A model generated the notes under the pieces. It saw nothing but the letters and a program-made list of their open reading frames with translations, made no database searches and had not been told where the DNA came from. From Trichuris trichiura (taxonomy: Eukaryota > Nematoda > Enoplea > Trichinellida > Trichuridae): DNA of 64,000 nucleotides. How positions within the stretch are numbered: the stretch's first letter is position 1; each line of letters starts with the position of its first letter. The stretch is from positions 1,996,001 through 2,060,000 of the forward strand of contig JBAJFE010000042.1 in the NCBI GenBank assembly GCA_037903355.1. Direction: 5' to 3'. The position numbers and the translations under genes were made by a program. Shown here piece by piece: positions 32,013 through 43,868 of the stretch.

Positions 32013-34622
32013 AAAAAAAAGAATACGAAAAAGGTATTGCAGGAAGCATACGAACTTGAAATAAAATTTATTTTTAAGTAGCTCTCAATGACGTAAGCTG
32101 CGAGACTACGGGAAGCGGTAAGTCAGTTTGTCAGAATCAAATCTGAGCAATATTAAATTATTCACTGCTTTCCATATGCTAATAACACATTCAGTTCAGC
32201 TCACAGTTATTAATAATAATGTACACAATAGATACGCCGACAGCATGGTTTGAAGGAAAAAGCTGTTTACGGAAACGACAGTTCCGACACAATTCTAAAA
32301 GACATCCGTAATTTTTGAACATGTGTTTATTCACGTATAAGGAAACTGGAGACAAGCTGCGCTGCGGAGTGATTCCAACGCCCTTAACTTTCGTAGTATC
32401 CCAACGCAAACTTATATAGGAATTACAGATTTTTTTTGTTCTTGTTATATTCTCGAACTGAGGCTAACCTTGGGCAGCACGTTGAAAAAACCAACTCGTC
32501 TTAAAGGATGCATAAAGCTTCATGAGAAGTAAGAACGCAGTCCGCCGAACAGTAAAGATAAAATATGGAACAAGAAAGAACCGTTTGTTTCACAGAGATT
32601 GCGAGACGAATCGTATCCCTATTGGACGTGATCTCGAAAGAGAAGCAAAATAAAACATCTACGATTACTATTTAATGTGTCGCATATGTGCTCACGAAAA
32701 ACATTGTCTGTTCGATGCTTTGAGCTTTTGTACAACAACAGTGGCGGTCAAAGTCCAGGATGGGCCAAGATCTTGGAAGGTTGAAAATACATTGCACAGT
32801 CTAGCCTTGTGGCAGTTGTACGTTGGCATTGACATTGTTTTTTAGCTCACCAACTTCGACACAGGATGATTATAATAACGCCTCCACCCAAATACATTAC
32901 TCATTTAGAAGATGCCAATGCACAACCGCCACAAGGCAACCCTTGCAGTGTATTTTCGAACTAACTCAGGATTTTGACCCTAACCTGTACAACAAACGTT
33001 GGCTCGCTAAATACTCCTCGACATCGAAGACATGCTACTGTCAAAGAGGCCATCAATTTTGGTTTCCGGTGCCCTACAGTAGTCAAGAGAACAACGGCCA
33101 ATCAGTGATAGCTACGCCAGGGTCTCGTGCGACCGTAAAAATCTTTTGGTTGCGTAAATGTGCTCAGACGATATGCGCTGTATGAACAAAAACTGGTGGA
33201 ATGGCTGCGCCAACGGACATACGCATAGTTAGGGAAATAAAACAGAGTCAAGAATTCCTTGCTGGAAATGAAATTAAGGTTCTTTTGAATCTTCGCCGAC
33301 AATCTTTGAAGACATTTAAATGCACTTTAACAAGGGCATCTGCTGCGGATAGTGCTACCTCTATGGTAGGACGATACAGAGGATTCATATCCTATTTCGA
33401 AACAGTTATACAATCTGTTCTCCCGTCTTGGAAAAAGCTTAAGACTTACTTGTAAGTCATAGCTTCTGCCGCCTTGGAAAAAGCATATAGATATCAAGAA
33501 TGGAAAGCCAGAAAAACTTCCAGCATTATAGGGAAAAGTTGCACAAATTTTCGTTGCCTTCCAACAACAAAGACTGCACTGCCATCATCATATTAACAAA
33601 AATTCCACTCAGAGATTGGAATTTGGCTGAGAAGCAGACGCCAGACCGCGTTGCTTCACACTATCACTTTTCAAGCCGCAAAAAAACCGTCTTGCCAGGA
33701 AAAGCCATCAAAACTGTCAACATACGCAATTGTCGTAGTTTTTCTGAACTTCGCCTACTTCTTTCCATAGAGACAGCATCGCTGGCTTCCCTAATGGATC
33801 TGTGACCAAGCACGCGGTCAACTAATATTTTCTTGATGCAAGATTACACAATTTTAAAATAAGAAGTACAATGACGCGTAACTTGGTGGGCGGGCTCGGT
33901 TGTTATTTTAATAATAGCTAACTGTCAATCTCGATGTCATGAAGTGGACCACGAAAATTCAAACACTCTGTCATCTACGTATTTGAGGTATTATGAACAA
34001 AGGAATTTAGGCAATCACTTACTGTTTATTAGACGATAAGGCGAAAACGAACAGCTCTTTCTTCGTGGAGAGCGCGCAGGAAGCTTTGCAATAAGCCACC
34101 GTTGCTTCAATTAGGGTTTGCACGACGGAAGCCTAAATTATTTTTTTAAAGTCAAAACTTTATCGATAATTATTTAATTACAGATTGCTCCGTTTCCTTT
34201 TCCATCATGCGACCCAACCACACAGGGTTCATATCCACAATCACAAATTGCAACAAATCGTCTTCTGCTTCCGACATCCAACTCAGCCTGAACGTAACCA
34301 TTACGCGATGAAAGTTCCCGCCCGGTTTGTACACATTTCGGCAGAAGGCAAACCTATGCAACGGCAAAAAAAGGAACGCAGGCTGGCAGGAAGTGTTTAA
34401 TTCAACCATTGGGAGCATAATTGTAAAGCGCGAAAACAAGACAAAACATGTCAACAGAATTTAATTCGGAGTAACGAGTTTTCCGGAAGGAACGGAAGAC
34501 GGAACGCCAAGCGAAGGGCGCGTCATCGTCCAGTTCAACTTCAGACTTAAAAAAAATAAAAATGGGAAAAACGCGTCGCGCAGTTTACAAACAAATTTCT
34601 TTAATGGCGCTTCTATCGATAG
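32013..34622. other. Spacer downstream of pcf-11; no gene supported
   Basis: Frames at 32823-33805 (up to 120 codons, plus strand) lack domains. An imperfect inverted repeat (about 32740-32830 with 32905-32985) overlaps the first of them, arguing against a gene. Confidence 0.45.
32740..32985. repeat. Imperfect inverted repeat
   Basis: GCCTTGTGGCAGTTGTACG (about 32804) pairs with a segment near 32907-32930 (CAACCGCCACAAGGC), and outer segments GTCAAAGTCCAGGAT and ATCCT...TTTTGAC also match. Arms of about 85 bp with many mismatches. Confidence 0.5.
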
Positions 34623-37600
34623 TCAATCTGGTGAATAAGCAGGAGGAACGCCATTGCACGCCTCCTGTTCCTGCTTGACGCCCACGTTAGGAACAGAAGT
34701 ACTAATTGTTTGCGCCGTTGGGGCAACAAACGAACTTGAGGTCACTACCAATGATGGTCGTGGGCATTCTGCCCCGCTAAATGAGGGAAACAGCGATGAC
34801 GCTAAGTCAGCGCTCTTCCCGCCCACGGACAAGGAATTTTGCACTGGCATCTGATTTCCGCCATTGCTGCTAGCCAAAACGCTTTGCGTAGCCGAATTGC
34901 CGGAAGCCAACGCAGCAGCAGAACTCACAGGCACTTTACAAAAAACGGATAAAATGGATTGCAAAAGGCTACTACTACTACCACTACTAATACTAGTACT
35001 GCAAGAATCGGAATTCAAAATTGCAGCATGTTCTTTCACATTGGTTGTCCTTTCACCGTAGATTGGCGGAGTAGCGTTCACTGAGGTATCCTCAACTTTG
35101 ACATCCATACTCTCCGACTTCACTGCAGAGGGTATCCAACTCTGGCTTAACGACGACTGAGGCTTTTCTTGCTGATCCGCTTTCTGAAGCATAGCGTTCG
35201 TAACAGCCTACACCGAAAGTGGAAGACTTACCGTTGGAGTTTCTACACCGGCAGGCGCAAAGTCTTGGTAGCACAACGGATGATATGTCTAACAGCGCGA
35301 AACGGATCACCATTGATAGCATGAATCTACACAAGCTAGAAAGGTTAACTTACTTTCCCATTGACGACGGTAGCATTGCGAAGCTTCCAAGCGTCTTCAT
35401 CCTGATCAAAGAATTGTTCAAATGTTTCTTCGCAAACCGCGCAGAACTGAAACAATAAATGGCATTTCTATTCCAATGGAAAAGTCAAACAAACTTGTTC
35501 GCCCTCGGACGCCACCGCGACGGAATCTGTAGAAGCGACCGTACCGCAAAGCGGTTTGTCACTCGGTTTTTGAATTGCTTCAAAGACGGAACTTTTCACT
35601 GAAAAAAAGTAAAGACCCCTCAGTGCACACGCTAAAATGATGAAATGGCCTCCCGACCTTTCGTAGTTATGTCCTCGCCCAACTCTTCGTAATTGACCAC
35701 ATCCTGCAAGAAAGTTCAGACGTGGTATTTTTATTAGGTCGACGGGAGTAGCGTGCGCACGTACTTCAAGAGCCAAAAACCAGGGACGCGAAACGGCACC
35801 GCGCGCCGACTTTTCGCGACGATTCATTTTGAAATGCCAATCCAAATGCTTTGCATACTTGACATTATCGTCGACCGGGAACCTCATACCGCAAGTGCTG
35901 CATTGGATTTTGTGCTGATGAAGCGAGTCGATCACGCTCTTGTAACGACTTAACGAGTTTAAACAAAGTCAGACGTGTTGGAAATAAAAAAGGACAATAT
36001 GGACAAACGTACATTTTAAGAAAGCTGACGTTGAACGTTTTCAAATCGGCCGTAGGTGCCTGTCTTCTCTCTGCCACTTCCTCGGGGTTCCATCCTGCCG
36101 CAAAGGACAAAGGCGGCGGTCCCTGGACAGGCGCAACCATTGCCTGCGGCACCAAAGGAGCTTGTGGCACCATGGGAGCTTGGGGCACCAAGGGAACCTG
36201 CTGACCAATAATTCCCGACTTCAGTAGCTTTTCCAAAAGTTCACTGACGTTAGTCTGAGTTGACTGAGGCGCAGCAGCGGCAGCTGTACGTTGGTTCGCA
36301 GCTGGCTGCTTAGGTGTGAGCAATGCGGCTCGCCTACTACTCTCCGACGCTAAACTATTATCCTGTGCAACTCGCTTAGCCATATGGCTTGACGACATAA
36401 ACCGGATTAGCTCGTAAGCTGGTTCTGGATCGATCTTTACTTCGGGAGGTGGACCGCAAAGTTGAATTTTGTGCTTTACTCCATTGACATTTACGAAAAT
36501 TGGCGGTCCGCCGAAAGAAGCGCGCAAAGGAAAATTCCCAACGTACAACTCTCTCGACGGAGCACCAAATCGAATCGTATGCGACTGGCCGTCAATAATT
36601 ATTTGACGCGGGTCGGAGAATGACAAAGGATGCGGAATACCATCAATTACAACGTCGTGAGGTGGACCAACAAAATAGATGCGATGCGGGAGCCCATTTC
36701 TTTCGATAACGGCAACTTCATCAATAAACCGAACTTCGTATGCCAAGCCGTCAACGTACAACCTGTTGTTTATAGGCACAGTAGAACTGCTGTCATCCGA
36801 CACTATTTCCACTGTGGTCGCCTTTCTTGACAGCATTGTTGTATCCAGAACCGAGGCAGAAGAAGAAGGCGCTATGCCTGCACTGCTGCCCGCTGTAGTT
36901 GCATGACCAATGAGCGGTGGTTTAACTTCGTTAGGCAAGACGGAATAGTCTCCAACGGAACCAGTGCCATTTAAACCCGCATCGCCGACAACGTGACCTA
37001 TATCGCGCATTAGGTCATTATACTCGCCGGAAGTGATCAATCCATCGGATAGTTGCTGCTCAGCACGTTGGAAAATGGATGCCCTGTGTTCAAAGATGCT
37101 ATCGGCAGATGAGGTTGGCAATACTGGAGCGTCAATTGAAATACGCATTGCCGATGGCAACGAAGCATTCTCGCCGCTAATGACCGCCATCGAAGTCGTT
37201 GTCACGGTTGTAGAAGAGGCAACTACTCCATCGTTTGCCAATTTTTCCAATCCCTCATTTTTCTTCGTATCCTCATCTATTGGTTGGAGGCTGAAACGAA
37301 GAATGAAGCCATTATACCCTTGGTGACGAATTTTGCTAATCGTCAAATTCGTTCCGCTGACAGTTGGGCGAGAAAACGGCCAAACGCAATCCCGCGCTGC
37401 GCTACGACGCTTTAGGTGCCGACTAACGAATTTCCAGTTTTTACAACGCAGCTAACCGCCAACGAAAAATGGCAACCGCAACGTTTTTCTTATACACAAA
37501 TGGAAACATTCTGCTTATCTTTTGATTACACTGCGTGATGCTGCCGCGCTAGCCAGCCTCTAATCAAATATTGGCTATACTAAGAACACAATGTAAACCT

Positions 37601-40600
37601 GCTGCGCGATGCAGCTTCCGTTGAAGACGGTAAGGCTGCTATACCGAAAGCTAAGGACAAAATTTACAATGTAACGCCCTAAGGATGTGAGAAAAGTGAA
37701 AATGTTTCCGAAGGATTTTAAAAAGCGTCAACCTCTCATCCGAAAACCAATGACAAAAAAGAAAAGGATTGAAATTACAGGGGAATTGCCGTTTTTCTTC
37801 CACTCAGAATGTCGTATTTACAGTATCAGCTAAGCGACTTTTTATCACGCGATTGTTTACATTTCCTTCTTTCTTTTTATTCCGCAGTCTGCACTCTCAA
37901 TACCTATCGTTCTGCACGTTAACTGCCGTCAAACTTTAGGTTTCTCGGGAATGCACCTAGCGCGTAGGTGACTGCGCATAGCAATAAACACACTTTAATA
38001 TTTACAAGCCTGCGTAAATACCAGAAAAACGTAAGTGCATTCATGTTTTACCCGCTGGCACAATGTTAAAAAAAAAAAAGAACTGAAAAATGTAGGATAA
38101 GCTAGAAAAAAACCGCTGTGCTGCAATTAAAGTACAAAAAAGGTTGACAGAATGTAAAACACAGCTTCTAAACCTCTTTCTACGGATCCCCTTTCTTCCT
38201 GGCCTTGCATGAAAAAATAAAAAATGAGTGGCAGGATGAACTTCAAAGCTGCTTAACACTGACGCTTACGCATGAAGGCGAGTGGCCTCGGCACAGTATT
38301 TGAAGTGTTTTGAATAATATTAATCAGCATCAGTCAAGGCTTGCTATTACGGTGAAAGCAGCTTGCGTCAAAGACGACGACGAGTCGACTACATGGGCAA
38401 AATACGTATAAGGTAAAAAATTGCCTATTCGGCAAAGTGATTTCCATAGTGTTTGAGCTACTACTGAGCCAAAACAAGAGCCAATAAATGTTTGTAAATT
38501 GAATTAGCCAGCCAGCCGACCCAAAAAGTTCCGAAAAATGTTACAGTTTTAACCATTCCGTCATGTTTACTGCCATACAGGAAAACTAACCTTCGACAAG
38601 TGTTGACAAATGGCCTTTTGGCCTTCAGTCTGGGATCGTGCACTTCCGATAGGACAACGTCCATCTTCTGATCTGCGGGAAGTTCTTCACGATACGGTGT
38701 AAAGGCGGGAGGAACTTGGTTTTCCTGCATATTCTCGGGATACACATCAAATCGAGATCGCCGCTGGCAGTGAACATCTTGCTGAAAAGAAAAAACATCT
38801 GTAATGAGCGAAAGTAGTGATCAGTCTCTGTAGACGAAACCTTTTCGAACTGGTCGTATTCTGCTCCATCGACCCTATCATCTACATACTGTTCATCGGA
38901 ATAACGTCGATGTCGCTTGTGTGATGGAGAGCCGTAGTTCCTGTGAGGTGACCTATCGCGGCTTGGCCGTGGAGGCGAAGCTTTGAAACGAGGTAGATCA
39001 GGTTCTTAAAAGAGTCTCCCTTCAATAGAACATACACTGAGCAAGTCATCTCACCTCTGCTACGACGACTGCCGCGATAACCACTACGCCGCTCAGAACG
39101 AGACGACGAACGATAATCACGGTCATTTCGTCTCAAAGACGGCTCTCTATCCGCTTTCCAATGATCTCCGAGTTCGTCAGCGCCATAGTCGCCTGCGGAA
39201 AGAGCATTTGCGTTAGCTACTCTAGCCTGATTTGCATTTCCAGGTCCCCAAGGCACGCTTTCCGTTGGACCATCCGAAGCCCCTTCAAGCATTCGCATGT
39301 TAGCGCTTTCAATCTGCCTTTTTCGGATTCGCGGATCAGTGGCCACCCCTACGGAAGGTGCAGGGCTAGGATGCTGTCCAATTTTGTCGCTGCTTACAGG
39401 CCCAGCACGACGCTGTGTCGGAAAAAAATTTAATTTGTGACCATTATTATTATGCACAGGTAATAGTACCATATCTTTTTCCCTGCCGGGTACGTCACCC
39501 TGTTTTCCAAGCATACTGCGACGTTCCATCTCCAACTCTTTTTGCAGGCGAAGAAGTTCGTTATGACGCATTTGTTCTGCCGTTAAGTTAGGCATAACTG
39601 GCTGCGCGGAGGACTTATCCGAGGTAGCTTCCGGGACAGGTTTCTGTACAAATTACGGAAATTATTAAAAGAAAATACGGGTCTTGTATGTTTCGCGGGC
39701 ACCGGAAGTAGAGGCGGCAACTTCAAAGGCGGTCACGTGATCATTACTACGTCACCTGAACAATGGGTGACCTAAGCTATTGTTCACTGTGTACACACGC
39801 GAGCGATGCGTATCAGCGAAGGAACGCTGCACATCTGGAAACAGACGCTGCACATCTGGAAACAGTTGGCCGTTCTGGTAATTGTTTCCAAGTGCGTCCT
39901 ATAACCCTGCCGGCCATCCTGTCCTGCCTAAGCCTAAGCATAAGCCTAAGCCTAAACCTAAGCCTAAGCCTAAGCCTAAGCCTAAGCATAAGCCTAAGCC
40001 TAAGCATAAGCCTAAGCCTAAGCCTAAGCCTAAACCTAAGCCTAAGCCTAAGCCTAAGCCTAAACCTAAACCTAAGCCTAAGCCTAAGCCTAAGCCTAAA
40101 CCTAAACCTAAGCCTAAGCCTAAGCCTAAGCCTAAGCCTAAACCTTAACATGACGCGTGTTCGTTGCTGCTGTTGGGTTTTGCAGTTTTGACCGTGGCGC
40201 AAACGACAAGAAGCATAGCGCAAAGTAACGTTATTTAGCGATCACTGAACAAGCGAGCAATGAGTAACGCAAAAAGGGAAAAAGCATACGTACTGCTAAC
40301 GCAGGCGCTCAGCCTGACGAAGGCGACGCGTCGATTTCGCTGGAGGCGCATCCGACGGGTTCACTCGGGTGTACCTAATCAGGCAGAAGGCGTCAATGCC
40401 TCCTTACGGTGCCTCCACTTGTCGATGGCAAGTTGTCACTAGATCCCGGGACAGACATAAAGCAGAATGAGATTTACCCTGTCTACCAAGGCACGCCTCA
40501 GCTCGGAAAGTTGACCTGCGATGTTTTTCAGGAATTCCTAGACGACGTCTCAGCTTGAACACCTGCAGGCCCCATTGTGTTTCCCGTAACTTGAATGCAT

Positions 40601-41623
40601 GCACATCTGCTAAATTCCATCCTTTCACTAAACCTGACGATAACGTCCGTCCTGTTGCGCCGATAACAACCATTTATTACGCCGTAGATTCGCAGATAAC
40701 GCTTTGAAGAAGCCGCCTCTACTTCCGGTGCCCGCGAAACATACTAGACCCGAAAATACGACGGCGCGATAAACGCCTCGAAAAGATAGAAGAAAATTAG
40801 ATGAACAGTAAAGTAAAAAATGGGTTTTACTGCAGCCTGAAGCCTTCTGCCAATGGAAACCAATTTATTCGTTTACCTGTTCTATAAACCTTGGGTTGAA
40901 ATGAACGTTTTTCACGATTGCATTGGTGTTTTGAGCTGCCCTCAGTTGACTAGGCTCTTGTAGCGGCCAAGCAGGGTCAATTTCATGCACTTTAATGTCT
41001 ATTCTGTACAGCCGGGAAGCCGGAAAAATATCAAGCCAAGTCTGGCGAAGCTTGAACAGCGACTGACGTGTTTTTTCGTCAACCTACGAACGAAGACACC
41101 AATAGACATTCAATCCAAGTTAACCATTTCTTACCTTATCGAACACATGAACAAAAGTATTGATTAAATTCTTGGCGAACAAATCTTTGTACGGACTTTC
41201 GGGGCAATTTTTCACAATTGAATCAATTAAGTATAAGACGGGTAGCTTTTGAGAAGGTGGTACCTAAAACATCAGATTAATTGGCGGCTACCAGAGAAAC
41301 ATTTCGTGGTGGCGAAACGGTCTTGAATCGACTTTTCCAGTTCGTCAAGCCTGAAAGCGCACAGCCCGCAAAGGTGCTGCAGAGAGCAAAACAAAATGTC
41401 TCTTTAATGAGGAAACAATACGACAAATCGCAATGTAACAACGAAAGAATGTAAAAATAACCTCATGCACATGTGCCTCGATAACTTCAACAATCTGCGG
41501 GGCAAACTGCTGACTTTCTTCTGCAAGCATGGTGAGCATGTTGATGTGCGGCTTGCTGTTGAATTGCAGATCTAGCAACGACGAGCGATAGTCGGCGATC
41601 ACGTCTTCTTCGGTCAACGCCAT
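34623..41623 (-). CDS. pcf-11: Pre-mRNA cleavage complex II factor Pcf11
   Basis: Thirteen exons join in consistent phases: 41623-41462, 41263-41135, 41083-40877, 39643-39055, 39004-38841, 38781-38591, 37290-36013, 35948-35765, 35703-35658, 35598-35495, 35446-35354, 35288-35232, 35207-34623. The first three encode the RNA polymerase II CTD-interacting domain (MALTEEDVIADYRSSLLDL; KLPVLYLIDSIVKNCP; DEKTRQSLFKLRQTW, then IDPAWP). Next come a charged Arg/Ser-rich segment, a large exon with about five repeats built on IxxxGxPHxIxFxGPP, a zinc finger (IQCSTCGMRF...HLDWHFKMNRREK), and a second zinc-binding stretch (FCAVCEETFEQFFD...TYHPLCYQDF) with a Ser/Ala-rich tail. Pcf11 bridges the Pol II CTD to the cleavage machinery in 3'-end formation and termination. 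Introns are mostly 40-130 bp; intron 3 (1.23 kb) holds a TIR element, intron 6 is 1.3 kb. Confidence 0.95.
37291..38590. other. pcf-11 intron 6, no further gene seen
   Basis: The 1.3 kb intron starts GTTAGT and ends CGTTTCAG. It shows poly-T/poly-A runs but no repeat family or nested frame that I could support. Confidence 0.6.
39672..40758. mobile_element. 1075-bp TIR element carrying telomeric repeats
   Basis: Inverted repeats of 41 bp at 39678-39718 and 40712-40752 differ at one position (start CGGGTCTTGTATGTTTCG versus CGGGTCTAGTATGTTTCG). AAAATA flanks them at 39672-39677 and 40753-40758 as a 6-bp target duplication. There is no transposase; the interior holds a 20-bp tandem duplication (AGACGCTGCACATCTGGAAA-like, about 39824-39863), the 221-bp telomeric array, and about 550 bp of unassigned sequence. 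It sits in intron 3 of pcf-11, so it must be spliced out. Superfamily is unknown; a 6-bp duplication is unusual. Confidence 0.88.
39926..40146 (-). repeat. Interstitial telomeric repeat, (TTAGGC)n
   Basis: About 36 hexamers, C-rich on the plus strand (CCTAAG) and so TTAGGC along the pcf-11 sense strand. Variants TTATGC and TTTAGG recur at intervals. TTAGGC is the nematode telomere unit. The long KPKPKP and SLSLSL frames across it are artefacts of the repeat. Confidence 0.95.
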
Positions 41624-43868
41624 CCAACGAAACAAACAACAACCAACAAAACACAACCCTAAGACAGCGATACTGGAAAGATACTGTAAGCACTTTATGA
41701 CAGAAAAACAGAACCTGCGTTCCTTACCGACGTTAACAATTTAAAGTAGTATGCCGTCACTCAGACGCAATGAAAGCTTTTCAGTTCGCAATACAAAAGG
41801 GCGCTGCTAATTCAAAGTTAATATATCTACTTTCTTTGCCAACAAGAACAGTTTGTCCAACAATTGCACCTGCAATACAGAACGTCGCGAGCTAACCAGA
41901 TACTTTGCTGTGCACAATAGTTAGTAGACAACCTGTAGCTTCAGTTGCAAGTAACTTTAAAGTTTTCTTCAAAACTTCTCGTAAGCATATTCGATTATTA
42001 AACTTTTTTCTGTATGGACATCTCTTGCCAGCGGGTGCTCACATTTATGTTTTAAAGCTTATTGTCAATCATTTCGCTTCCTGCCGTTCAATTCGTGCCC
42101 TAAGGGCTTCCTTGAAAAACATTTTGATTTTAAGACGAATTTTAATGTAAAATAAGCTTCGCGTTTTTTCTATAATTACTACTCACGTTAGAGTAACTTA
42201 GAAACAAGTGAAACTTGTAACAAAACGAAACACTAAAACTCAAATTTGAAGAACAATGTAAATCAAAACAAACAACAATTACGGTACTAAGTACCTGCGC
42301 ATCGATTAAGGCTTCGCAACAGTTGTTTACGCAATTAGAAAGTCAAAATTGTTTTTTTTTCACGTTGTTCAGATCTTTTCTTCTCTATGGGAAGTCGAAA
42401 GATATTTTCCGCAACAGTTTATTGCCTGCGAAGGTTATCGCCTGTTGATAAGCTTGTTCTACGATTTTTACGATCAGCTAACGCCCATTCCAAGCTGAGT
42501 CTTATAATGTCTTCTACGCGTACGAGTAGTCGCAACGTTGCTTATATTGCTTAGCCGATTGTACGCCGTTCAAGATTAAAAAAGTCGCGCAGAAATAGGA
42601 ACCTAAGGCCTTTCAGGCAAAAGTTCCTGACACCCAACGAACAGTCCCAATATACCGGATGGTTAGTGGACTCCAGACTCCCGCTATCTAAGCGTTAGAA
42701 TAAGAAAAAATATCAAACATTAAGAAAACATACAAACATTGTCTACGCTTGTCAAAATAGGACAATGCTACTGAAGTAGAATAAACAGTCATTCTGCCAA
42801 AGTTCATTTGACCAAAAAGTGTTATTCATCGCGCATCTCAATTTGCGCGTACTTCCGTACTGTAGTGATTTTCATGGAGATACCGTTTGTTGTACAGTAG
42901 CCAAGTTTGAAAAACTAGTTTATTATACGTGACTGGGCGGTTCACCGTCTGCAAGCGTGCAGTGCCATGGAGGATTTGGGTAGGTAAACTTGGCCTTAGT
43001 TTTAGTTTACTTCAAGGTATTGTCCATTTTTATATACTGCATCGTGTAATCGTTGCTGTCAGCTTGTTTGAGCTATAATTCCCTGAACGCTGACGACCTT
43101 AGTTTTTGCCTCTTACTCAGTGCTTAATGCTTATGAGCAATACGTTCTTCGCCTCGACTTTCCAGTCGTCAATTCACGTGTTTGATGCTTTTTGCCTGTC
43201 CTTGACTTTCTCGTTTCGACATGCTGATGCATTTGAGTTGGAATTGCGAGCTTCACTAACGGCAAATACTGGTACTTCGTATTGTGTGAACGTCTGGTTG
43301 AGTATAAGGAAATCGAGTCTTAAGTTGTGGTTGCCACTTTTCTGAAAAGACAATTCTGTCGGAACTGGTTCTGTTGCTCAGCCTCTGAAAGTTTGTGACG
43401 TGGACAAATCGCTTGCTTCGAGATGGGGTGAACGGCTGCTTGCCGGCATTTCAAGTTTTTGCTTGCTTGGACTAGCTATTTGCGTCCGTTGCGTTATACG
43501 ACAGTTGTTGCTTTTCATTAGAGCTTGATGCTTAGCCTACAGGCTCATTTGCCAGCGGAGCGCTTCCATGTCAGTGTTTCCTTCGTTTGTGGTTATCTAC
43601 CTCTTTTTCCCGAAGCATAGTCACTCCGTCGAAAGCCACCAGCGTGCTTTATCGTGCTATAACCTTAATTCGTCCATGTGTGTTCCATACAAGCGAGGTT
43701 ATCGTCGTCTTCTGGGTTTTAGAGGCTTTGCTGACGGACTTGCAAAACACTACTTCCACTTTGAAGAGAGCAAACTTGGCGGAAAAATACAAAACAAAAG
43801 CAAAACACGTGGTAAATGCAGTCTGTATAGCAAAGCGATATGTTCTTCATAGCACATTTATTCAACAG
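41624..43868. other. Divergent intergenic region between pcf-11 and paxillin
   Basis: Should hold both promoters, since the two genes point away from each other. ATG at 42967 (MEDLG, then GTAGGT) is a possible paxillin first exon, but its phase does not fit the 43869 exon directly. No other gene seen. Confidence 0.45.

Noticed and set aside
35914..35955. Alternative 41-bp intron and a first zinc finger (CPYCPFLF) in pcf-11
   Set aside because: Splicing 36012-35949 instead gives SFLKIRYKSVIDSLHQHKIQC, the conserved Pcf11 sequence; CPYCPFLF is intronic.
34654..37326. Plus-strand frames opposite pcf-11 (for example 37033-37326)
   Set aside because: They are antisense shadows of well-supported pcf-11 exons with low-complexity codon content.
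39763..40223. Long frames of KPKPKP, SLSLSL and RLRLRL type
   Set aside because: They only translate the telomeric hexamer array; the sequence is non-coding and lies in an intron.
42967..42979. ATG at 42967 (MEDLG) as the paxillin start
   Set aside because: Its donor leaves phase 1, while the exon at 43869 needs phase 0; without an intermediate exon it cannot be joined.
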